A DNA stretch of 64,000 nucleotides. Source: Hoplostethus atlanticus. Lineage: Eukaryota > Chordata > Actinopteri > Trachichthyiformes > Trachichthyidae. The notes beneath the pieces were generated by a model. The model worked only from the letters and a program-made list of their open reading frames with translations. It was not told the origin of the DNA and made no database searches. Location: the NCBI GenBank assembly GCA_034670405.1, contig JAXDDX010000141.1, forward strand, positions 350,001-414,000, written 5' to 3'. A program made the translations under genes and the position numbers. Below, one piece after another: positions 36,399 through 45,081 of this stretch. Numbering within the stretch: the first letter of the stretch is position 1; every line of letters begins with the position of its first letter.

Positions 36399-37395
36399 CA
36401 ACATCAATATGACAACACCTGCAACATCAATATGACATCACCTGCAACATCAATATGACAACACGCGCAACATCAACATGACAACACCTGCAACATCAAT
36501 ATCACACCACCTGCAACATCAATATGACAACACCTGCAACATCAACATGACAACACCTGCAACATCAATATCACACCACCTGCAACATCAATATGACAAC
36601 ACGCGCAACATCAACATGACAACACCTGCAACATCAATATCACACCACCTGCAACATCAACATGACAACACCTGCAACATCAACATGACAACACCTGCAA
36701 CATCAACATCAACATCAATATCACACCACCTGCAACATCAATATCACACCACCTGCAACATCAATATCACACCACCTGCAACATCAACATGACAACACCT
36801 GCAACATCAATATGACAACATGCGCAACATCAACATGACAACACCTGCAACATCAACATGACAACACCTGCAACATCAACATCAACATCAATATCACACC
36901 ACTTGCAACATCAATATGACAACACCTGCAACACCTGTAGCATTGCCACTTTTCATTTCACTACACACCCCGTGTGTGTATGTGACAAATAAAGTTCTTG
37001 AATCTTGACTCTTGCAACATCAATATGACACCACCTGCAACATCAATATCACACCACCTGCAACATCAATATCACACCACCTGCAACATCAATATGACAA
37101 CACCTGCAACATCAATATCACACCACCTGCAACATCAATATGACAACACCTGCAACACCAATATGACAACACCTGTACATCAATATGACACCACCTGCAA
37201 CATCAATATGACACCACCTGCACCATCAATGACAACACCTGCAACATCAATATGACAACACCTGCAACATCAATATGACAACACCTGCAACATCAATATG
37301 ACAACACCTGTAACATCAATATGACACCACCTGCAACATCAATATGACACCACCTGCACCATCAATGACAACACCTGCAACATCAATATGACAAC
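36399..37395 (+). repeat. 23-bp minisatellite (about 40 units), interrupted once
   Basis: Unit CAACATCAATATGACAACAC + ctg, with variants 'atcacaccac', 'aacatgacaac' and 'acgcg'. Variants recur in fixed orders (a ~69-92-bp higher-order pattern is visible at 36450-36700). The array is split at 36937-37014 by an unrelated LINE tail. Not coding: 23 is not a multiple of three. Confidence 0.95.
36937..37014 (+). mobile_element. Short LINE 3' tail inside the minisatellite
   Basis: 'cacttttcatttcactacac' then 'tgtgacaaataaagttcttg' and aatcttgactcttg: the ending with 'gacaaataaa...cttgaatctt' repeats is a common fish non-LTR 3' terminus (I cannot assign the clade with certainty). Only 78 bases remain. 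Confidence 0.6.
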
Positions 37396-37539
37396 ACATC
37401 AATTGGACAACATAGCTGCAAATACAGTCAAAACAAAACGGAACTAAGCCTCAACACAAATTAAGTAAGCCACTTCACAACGGTAGTGGCCAACAACGAA
37501 CCCCGCGTAAATGAGGTACCCTTGGCTGCAGCCTGCAGG

Positions 37540-38090
37540 ATGGGTCGGGGCTACACATTAGGCAGGGGCTACAAATTGTCAAGAGCACTTTCATTGGTCA
37601 GCCACTGCCAGATGAGGCGGGGCTACACATGCGTTTGACTGGTGAGCCATTGCTGTCAATAGCATTTTTTGTGTTATCCAAGCAGGATGGGCTACACATG
37701 CATTTGATTGGCCCCACAGTGGTGGAATGAACTCCCCACTGAGTCAGCAGAGTTGCTGCCCATCTTTCACTGCAGGCTGAAAATCCACTTCTTCAAGAAA
37801 CACTACCCTGACCCTTCCTCTTAGCACTTGCTTATTTGTCTTCACTTATTTGTCTCATTTATTTAAATAAAAAGTAGGTAGCTAACTTATTGCACCTTTA
37901 CCTTAGCACTAGTTATGTTCTTAGATGCTTGTTTAGGAAGGAAATGCACTTACGATTTCTGGTGACTAGTAGTTCTCGTGCCTACCTATGTTGAATGCAC
38001 GTCACTTTGGATAAAAGCGTCTGCTAAATGACTGTAATGTAATGTAATGTAATGTAATTGGTTAGCCACCACCGTCAATTATGGGGAAAA
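37540..38090 (+). repeat. Local tandem repeat of ~85-bp units, split by an L2 insertion
   Basis: Units share 'ggggctacacat', 'cattggtcagccactgcc' and 'gtcaa': copies at about 37548, 37616 and 37690, the last continuing at 38062 after the L2. The clean continuation (tttgattgg ... ttagccaccaccgtcaatta) shows the pre-insertion order by comparison with 37631-37660. Confidence 0.75.
37712..38056 (+). mobile_element. L2 LINE, C-terminal end plus 3' tail, with target duplication
   Basis: Begins in the last RT-ORF segment, WNELPTESAELLPI then FHCRLKIHFFKKHYPD and a stop (37733-37822), followed by a 3' UTR and the tail 'ctttggataaaagcgtctgc' + taaatgactg + (taatg)n. Bounded by attgg at 37707-37711 and 38057-38061. 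Strong 5' truncation. Its tail matches the SINE at 10078 but not the L2 copies at 18878 and 23490, so two L2 lineages with different 3' ends are present. Confidence 0.88.
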
Positions 38091-38094
38091 CATT

Positions 38095-38512
38095 TTCTCA
38101 AATTGATTTGAATTCTGTTTTAAATTCAACTCCAGATAGTGTTACATTTTTTTTTAATATATGGCTTTGTGAAATCTGCAGATACCCTGCAGTAATAATG
38201 CCTAATCTAATATTACTAATCCAATGCCTCTCTAACCTCTGGCCAAATAACTGACCATCAGATGGAGGCTCATGAATAGTTGTGTTAAACCGCTGTTCTT
38301 CTCTACATCTGCAAGGGGGAAACCTATGTGTGTGGACAGATTAATGATATATTATTCATCATGTTGTATTATTAATAAATATTACTAATAGATGTGTAAT
38401 CAAATATGAATTGTAAATCAATGGACTCTGTCTGTTAGGATGGGGAACGTGCGTGAACAAATTACAAATGACTTTTGATTAGTTAACATGCATTATTCAG
38501 TGAATATGCAGT

Positions 38513-38514
<2 letters not shown>
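38095..38514. other. Unassigned intron just upstream of the sgcz exon
   Basis: AT-rich. Contains the likely branch-point area. No repeat recognised. Confidence 0.5.
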
Positions 38515-38563
<49 letters not shown>

Positions 38564-38567
38564 TTAG
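38515..38567 (+). promoter_or_regulatory. sgcz 3' splice site: pure (TC)23 polypyrimidine tract and acceptor AG
   Basis: 46 bases of uninterrupted TC repeat run into atcttag, and the exon starts right after it. The tract serves both as the polypyrimidine tract for U2AF and as a microsatellite, so its length should vary between individuals. CUCUCU is the classical binding motif of PTB. Candidate branch-point sequences (gttaaca, ttgatta) lie about 75-95 bases upstream of the AG. Binding is inferred from motif knowledge. Confidence 0.75.
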
Positions 38568-38669
38568 GAAGGTATGGGGAACTTCCGGGTGACCAAGGAG
38601 GGGGTCAGACTGGAGGGAGTGTCCGAGTTCCTATTGCCTCTATACGTCAAAGAGATCCAGTCACGCAGG
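38568..38669 (+). CDS. sgcz: Zeta-sarcoglycan (sgcz), one internal coding exon
   Basis: Sarcoglycan zeta is a single-pass type II membrane glycoprotein of the sarcoglycan part of the dystrophin-glycoprotein complex at the muscle cell surface. Seen: a (TC)n tract ending in atcttag, a 102-bp stretch open in one frame, then the donor AGG|gtaaga. The exon encodes exactly 34 codons, phase 0 to phase 0, starting [12 protein letters not shown] and containing [12 protein letters not shown]. From memory, this segment follows the transmembrane helix in all sarcoglycans of this family; Leu-Leu-Pro and Tyr-Val-Lys fit zeta better than delta (LQP, YAK) or gamma (LFP, YAK). A second possible acceptor, gaag|gt four bases inside, would drop the first residue and shift the phase, so 38568 is preferred. 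No neighbouring exon is visible on either side. Gene family: very sure. Zeta rather than another paralogue: fairly sure. Confidence 0.88.
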
Positions 38670-38789
38670 GTAAGACTGTGTGTGTGTGTGTATGTGTGTG
38701 TGTGTGTGTAGCTGCCCGTGCAAGTTAGGTTGTGCATGCAAATGTATGCGTGTGTTAGTGTCCAGGTGAGTATGTATATGCTTTTGTCT

Positions 38790-38822
<33 letters not shown>

Positions 38823-39233
38823 AGTTGGGTGTGTATGTGTTTGCCCCTGTTGTATTGCGTGTGTTTGACCCTTTTTTATTGTTTCTGTGTGTGAGAGTGT
38901 CTGTGTCTGTGTGTATGTGTGTGAGTGAGTGTTTGTGTGTGTCTTTTGTCAGTGTAGCATGTTATGTGTCAGTGTGGTTTTCCGGTTTGTGTGTGTTTGT
39001 GTCTCTCCATGTGTGTAATGTTGCATGCGTCAGTGTGTATTTGTCTTTGTTGTAATGTGTATGTGTCTGTTACTTTGCGTGTGTATTAGTGTGTGTGTGT
39101 GTTGGTTTGTTTGTCCCTGTTTTAGTCTGCTTGAATGTGTTTGTCCTTGCTTTAGGCTGTGTGTGTGTGTGTCCATGTGTATATTACTGTATCTGTCAGT
39201 ATGGTTTTCTCTGTTGTCGTATGTTTCTTTCTG

Positions 39234-39268
<35 letters not shown>

Positions 39269-39487
39269 TCCCGCCTGTATGCCACCCCCCATAATGAGCA
39301 GAAGTCAGACATTGGTCCCAGCAAGTCATGGTCTATTCGTCATCTATGTGACATGTTATAGCAGTGCATATGAGCCAACGCTGTCCCATATATCCATTCA
39401 CCACTCACAGCAGACGTCATCAACCCTGTCAGCTGAGAGAATACAGACACTGTGTCACTCCATATAGGACAGTCCATGCCAAATTGG

Positions 39488-39533
<46 letters not shown>

Positions 39534-39535
39534 GT
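38670..39535 (+). promoter_or_regulatory. sgcz 5' splice site followed by a UG-rich intronic stretch
   Basis: The donor gtaaga is followed within a few bases by TG repeats. For about 870 bases the sense strand is then unusually T/G-rich: pure (TG)n near 38680-38709, 38797-38822, 39237-39267 and 39492-39531, with imperfect TGTGTN between. In RNA this is UG-rich, a known target type for TDP-43 and CELF proteins. Long open frames rich in Val and Cys here are products of the repeat, not genes. Confidence 0.6.
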
Positions 39536-39539
39536 GTGT

Positions 39540-40420
39540 GTGTCTACTCACGTATGTAATAATCATGGAGGATTGACTTCAACAGTGTAACATGCGTGAC
39601 AAACACACCGTATAGGCTTTTTGGGGGGGGAGCTGGATGGAGTGATGGAGCGGGGTAGACGGAGAGATAGAGATGGATGGGTTGAAGAAGAGGATGACGG
39701 ATAGACAGTGAGGGAGGGGTACTACCGATTTTGTGTTTTTTAATAAAAAAAAAAAATAGATGGAAATTGTGATAAATGGATATAATATCAAAGGCTGGCA
39801 TCACTACAAGATAAACTATTACCATGTGCACATATTTATATACCAAGTCAGAACCATATGTGGTTTGTTATTATTATAAGGTATAATTATGGTGTTTCAT
39901 AATTTTTTTCATAATTTTGTTTTTCATAATTTCACATTTACTATAATTCTACTCATCTATATAACAAATGTTTAACATCTGTCAAATCGTTTTTTTTGTC
40001 AAGTGTACCAATGCTTTGTTCTCACCTCGCATCTCATCTTATGTCAGGACTCCTGCACCAACATGGGGAATGCGCTCATTTCCGTTGACTGTAGGCGCGC
40101 CATACTGCGCCGAGCAAAAAATAACCTTGCCTCTCAGCTGCGTGTGATCCGCCTACACACGCGGCATTCCAGCTGACAGGGAGAGTTCAGCCTAAATCGC
40201 TGTTTAATTCATTTTCCCTTTGGGGTTGAAGTTGCTTTCTAAAAGGTTGGGACCTTTTTTTTTTTTTTTTTTTCCAGCTTTCTTTCTGTGGACTGACACC
40301 ATTTGATCTTCTCTCCCCAACCTTCACACCCTTACTGGCAAAACAGGGCACGCACCTATAGGGACAGTTAAAGGAGCAGTTCATGAAACGTCTAAACAAT
40401 GAACTTCAATAGTATGGGAA
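39540..40420. other. Unassigned intronic sequence
   Basis: Poly-A at 39746-39756 and a 21-base T run ending near 40274. No gene recognised. Confidence 0.5.
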
Positions 40421-40424
40421 ACAG

Positions 40425-41010
40425 CTGAGATGTACCAGAGAGCTTCATACGTTCTCTCAGTGTGTAACGGTTTCCAGGTCGGACCCAAACGCAAACTCAG
40501 ACTCGGAGGTGAAATCAACAATGAGGGTTTATTGAGGAAAAACCAGAGGGTAGAGTGGATGCAGGGCGAAGCAGGGAGACAGGCAGGAGACACGGCAGGC
40601 AGGGAAGGCAGGTGGTGGATGAACAGGTTGACAGGTAGCAGGCAGGTAGACGGAGATGCGCGGAATGGCTGGAGATGGTAATGATCCTGGGCAGAGGGAG
40701 AGCAGGGTTAACGTAAGCAAACAACAGGTTATCTTGAATCCAAATTCAAGTGGCCGTGAACGAGAAGTACCACACTGGCTGAATCAACGATCTGGCGAGG
40801 AATGACTGGAAAGCCGGAGAAGATATAGTGGGTGTCTGATGGGTTGATGGAAATCAGCTGTGAAGCCAGGAGCCGGGAGGATGATGGGGAACCACGCCCA
40901 CCGCACGTACACACACAGACAGGGACAGACAGGTAGAGACCGTGACACAGTGTTGTTGCAATTCCTACCCGTCGCCAAGAGGTGATAGATTATTTACCAC
41001 CCCTTTAAGA
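40425..41010 (-). repeat. Dispersed repeat 'C', copy 3, partial, split by a solo LTR
   Basis: 40425-40462 and 40953-41010 match consecutive parts of copy 2 at 21108-21390: 'gatgtaccaga', 'ttctctcagtg' then 'ttgttgcaattcctaccc', 'gtcgcc' and 'atagattattta'. More diverged than the other two copies. Confidence 0.7.
40463..40947 (-). mobile_element. Solo LTR (LTR family 2), 5-bp target duplication
   Basis: 485 bp. On the - strand it begins TGTCACGGTCTC and ends CCGTTACA, with exact cagtg flanks (40458-40462 and 40948-40952). An aataaa signal lies near the - strand 3' side (RC of 'gtttattgagg' near 40528). Looks like a fish Gypsy-type LTR. No internal region, so a fossil solo LTR. Unrelated in sequence to LTR family 1. 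Confidence 0.85.
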
Positions 41011-41232
41011 TGTGCTTCCTGCAGAGCTTTCTCAATTTTGGAAATCAATTGGTCGAGACATGTTTTACATTGGAAAAAATGATGAGGAATATACAGTATA
41101 CCGCTGTGGCCGGAGAAATCCATGCTGCAGAAAAGAAACATAAAGTCAGAATGACTTTGATGGGAGTGGGGTGGGGGGGAGGGGTGTACTGAGTGATGAG
41201 TAGAGATGAGTACATTATAGAGGAGGAAAGAA

Positions 41233-41325
41233 CAGAGGTAATGGGACACTAGCCTGTCATCGGCTCCACCAATCAGAGGTAATGGAACACCAGCCTGTCA
41301 TCGGCTCCGCCAATCAGAGGTAATG
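41233..41325. repeat. 41-bp tandem repeat, 2.2 copies
   Basis: Unit starting 'cagaggtaatgggacactag' then cctgtcatcggctccaccaat. Starts at 41233, 41274 and 41315, exactly 41 bases apart. Confidence 0.9.
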
Positions 41326-41329
41326 CTGC

Positions 41330-42820
41330 TTTCAGATCACATGAGTAAAATTGTTGGAAAACCCAATGATGATGAATGAACGCATTCAAAAGCCTTCAAC
41401 CGTTCAATTTTATTTTATTGCACTTTGCACACATGCACTTAGCGAGGGACACATTTTGACTTCTAGTAGTTGTGTCCTTTTACAGCATATGTGTGTATGT
41501 ATCATCCGCCAAACCCTTTACCAAGCAGCAAGCTAAAAACTCCCAATCAATGTGAGCAGAAAAAAAAAGAAAAACAGTTAAAAACTATTATAAGCAAGAA
41601 ATGTGCAAATGATAAACCCATAAATAAGAGGTTATCTTGGTTGATAACCGCTGCGTGGGTTCAAATTCCAGTTAATGCTCTACCACACATCGCTACCTGC
41701 ACTGGACCTGTCTCCATGATGAAGAAATATACAGTATTACAGCCAATCAAAAAAAAGAAAGAAAGGGATGGGGAAAAGAAATGAAGAAAGAGGAGTGGTA
41801 AGATGAGGAGAAGTGATGAGCGGTACTAAAGGTTTAACAGTGTGTTTATGTGTCTTTCTCATTGTGATGCCACTTTGACATAATGTGTGTGTGTGTGTGC
41901 GTGCGTGCGTGCAAGGCTCCACTTATCTCCTTACATCAAAGCAAACAGCGGGTCGCCCTCGCATTCTGAAAACAGCAAGCCCGCTCTTATTTTAATATTG
42001 ACAGTCGCTGCGCTTTTACTGTGAAGTGCGGCCCCCGAACGGGGGAGCGCTCTGCATCAGAAAGATCCACCAAAACTCCTGGAGGACACTGCAGTCAATC
42101 TATTGGTTGTTTTCTAAAGAAACACACAGGGAGACGGGGAACAAGAGTGACAGAGACACAAACAGAGATCAATAGAGAGTAAGAGAGAAGAAGGGGAGGA
42201 GAGGGAGCAAGAGGAGAAGAAAAAGACAGACGTCAATCCAAGAAATATTAGATATAGCAAAGTTATTTCACTTGATCTTTTGCTCTCCACTTCAACGATG
42301 AAAAGCACAAGATCATATTTGGGTTCACGTAGGTTCGGGGATGGCGAGCGCCGCATCTTGCCATACACAACTGGCATTGACTATATGACTATGAGGTGAA
42401 AGGGCATAAGGGAGATGATGACACAGGTTGAGAAAGAAGGGAGAGAAAGAGAAGGGAGACAAACGATGAAATGCATTGGCATGAGAGAGCAAATGGAGGC
42501 CCAGAGAAAGAGAGAAACGCAAAAAATACCACAACCAGTTAAAAGAAACGTGAAATGTAGAATAGCAATAATAACAATAATGTCACAATAAAAGCGTGAG
42601 AAAACAAGGGAAGGAGAGAGGGGTGACAGAATGGGTTTAAGAGCAAGAAGATGAGTTACAAAAAAAAATTGCAAAAAAGAACTCCACAATAAACTACAAT
42701 AAATTGTAAAAGATGATTGAAAAACCGACAAGCTCCTATAGGAATTCACGATTAAGTACCACAAAACACGTCCCAATAGGAATAATACAGTGTGTGTTTC
42801 ATTAGATAGAGAAAGGAATC
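41330..42820. other. Unassigned, partly purine-rich sequence
   Basis: A-rich 41555-41575; GA-rich patches 41750-41820, 42120-42230 and 42400-42520; (TG)n and gtgc repeats 41884-41912. The palindrome cccccgaacggggg lies at 42033-42046. Long frames on the - strand are low-complexity Ser/Leu. Confidence 0.55.
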
Positions 42821-42826
42821 GAGTTG

Positions 42827-42827
42827 C

Positions 42828-42858
<31 letters not shown>
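42827..42858. repeat. (GACA)n microsatellite
   Basis: Eight tandem units. Confidence 0.95.
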
Positions 42859-42859
42859 T

Positions 42860-44000
42860 CAAAGAAGCTAAACTTAGTAGCATGCAGTGGTGGGTTTGGC
42901 GAGCTGTCCTTCCCTGTGGTGTTGACTAGACTTACACAAACACACACACACACACACCTAGCCCCCTGTGAAACACTCAACAAACTGGCTAGGGTCCCTT
43001 GGGGCCAGGATAACTGGGGGAGATCAGAGTCGATCAACCCAGCTATACAGGACGGAGGGAGAGGGATGGAGACAGGGATGAAGAGAGGGATGGAGGAGGA
43101 CAGTGGAAAGGCAGCAAAGGCAGGAGAGAAAGGAAACACAGCGAGGGATGATGGGAGACGAAAGGGACGGTGAAGGCGTCACTAGAGACACACACGGCAC
43201 TTTCAAAAGTCCCTCCTTTATTGGTGAAAGGACGCTGGTCACATTGGACAGCAAACTAACAACTCTTTTTTTTCGACAAAGTTGAAGAATCAATCAATCA
43301 AAATCAAAAATCAATTCAATTTATCGTCTATCGGCAGTTTCAGGCCACAAAAATCCTTCAAAACCCCTGGTCTGATCTAGTATGTGCAGTGGAGTTAGTG
43401 ATAAAAAGGAAGAGGCTGAAGGGGGGGGGCGGAAGAGGGATGAAGAGTGGAGGAGGGAGGTAGAGAGGCAGGGGAGAAATATTATTATTTCCTTTATAGT
43501 TTTACACTGTCCTTGTGTTGCTCCCAGTGCTGGTTGCACCAGTGGTTTCATTGGTTACTGTATCACAATAAAAGCGTTTACTCTTAACATTAGAACCGCT
43601 CCTCCATTTTAATGGGCTAAATCACACAATCTATTTCTCTCAGAGTAGTGATAACGGTGCACCACTGGATACCAAGGAAACACTGGAGAGAGAGATAGAG
43701 AGAGAGAGGGAGGAAGTGCTATACCAACAAAGGAAGAGAAAGATAAAGGAATATACATACAGCTGAATATCTCTGATATTCCAAAGCCGTTTTAATATGA
43801 ATTCTGACTTTGCCATAATATTATATTGTGTATTATATTGAGTTTTTTTGGGTTGACGCCGCCCATCAACTGCTTGCTGGGAGCTTACATCAGTTCGATA
43901 TGACTATGCTTTGATGTGTACCAATGTTTCCCCTATATTTATATCAGAACTGCCGTGGTAGGAAAGGAAGGAAGCGACGAGCCATATCATGTAAGGGGCC
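42860..44000. other. Unassigned sequence with purine-rich patches
   Basis: GA-rich 43045-43170 and 43400-43480, (CA)n 42941-42957. Nothing else recognised. Confidence 0.5.
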
Positions 44001-44650
44001 CTGGGGGGGCGGGGAATCCAGAACCAGTGTTATTGCATCAGAAAATCACTGCAAGGAAACATGGCTTAGACTAATACATTTAAGATCAAGTTGATCTTAC
44101 TTCTATGCGGAAAAATACATATAACCCAAGACACAATTGACCAAAGCAGCCGCGGACCGACTACGCTTGGCTGCAGATCGTGCAGCGGGGTCCTGAAGCT
44201 GCCTGGTAGGGGGAAACTCCTCCACCGGTGGGCCATTTAGGCGCACAGCCCGAGGCAAGCTGCCGGAGGCTCCCCCTGGAGGCAATCCTTCAGCTCGGCT
44301 TTCACCTGCAATTAAACACATCAATCCAATTTGCACACTCAAGCTCGTATTTCTGCCTAGAAGAGGGATTGGTAATAAATCTAGCTGTAGCCAAAGCGTT
44401 TTCCCTTAACGTTATTTGTGACGGCTAGCTAACGCCATCTTCAGCCTACCTCTCTCAGATGCTTTGCCTGACTGAAGAGATGGATGAGGAGACTCATCAA
44501 CTGAGCAACTGTTGTTACTGTAATGTAAAAATAACATTGTTTTGCCAATATTTTTAGCATCAAGGTTAATGATGTAATCTGGGCGGGCCGCCGCGGTACA
44601 ATACACACAGGGCAGCAAAAACTGACGCGTCCTATGAATTTAGGTCGGAA
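44000..44650. other. GC-rich unassigned block
   Basis: Richer in GC and CpG than its surroundings (gcagccgcggaccgactacg, gggcgggccgccgcgg). The - strand frame from 44342 to 44103 encodes an Arg/Pro/Ala-rich 79-residue peptide with no domain I recognise. It could be a fragment of a DNA transposon or a diverged gene piece. Left unassigned. Confidence 0.3.
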
Positions 44651-44654
44651 AGAT

Positions 44655-45030
44655 TTGTGTCAGCTCTAAAAATATGGACAAACTCTCTTCCGCAAATGAA
44701 AATGTGGGTAAACTGAGGTTAGGATGTGTTCACCCAACCACTACATCCCCGATCGGGACGCTAAGTGGGTCGTGGGCATGTTGTTGTTGTTGGGGGTTTT
44801 TTTCGGGAGGGGGGGGGACTACAAGGACGTTCTAATGAGCCTCGGTCTCGGGACGGGACTACATTTACTCACTCCGGATCCTGGGTTGTACGAAAAAGGA
44901 GGTGTAAGCTCCTCCTGATTTAGAGAAAAGACACTTCAGGATAAAAACAGATGTAGGGGAACGGAGGAGAGGAGAAAGATGACAGCCCTCCCACGCAGTT
45001 GTGTTATGCCTTATTCAAAAAACACCGTGA
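44655..45030. other. Unassigned sequence
   Basis: G-rich run at 44802-44818. No gene. Confidence 0.5.

Positions 45031-45032
<2 letters not shown>

Positions 45033-45077
<45 letters not shown>
45033..45077. repeat. (CA)n microsatellite
   Basis: About 22 CA units. Confidence 0.96.

Positions 45078-45079
<2 letters not shown>

Positions 45080-45081
<2 letters not shown>

Noticed and set aside
40040-40180. Possible second exon around 'caacatggggaatgcgctca'
   Set aside because: A pyrimidine tract and an AG are nearby, but the translation does not resemble sarcoglycan and no matching donor was convincing.
41596-41700. tRNA-like SINE head around 'gggttcaaattcc'
   Set aside because: A B-box-like sequence is present but no convincing A box or tail was found.
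42381-43139. 252-residue open frame on the - strand
   Set aside because: Ser/Phe/Leu-rich low complexity from purine-rich tracts and GACA/CA repeats. No family signature.
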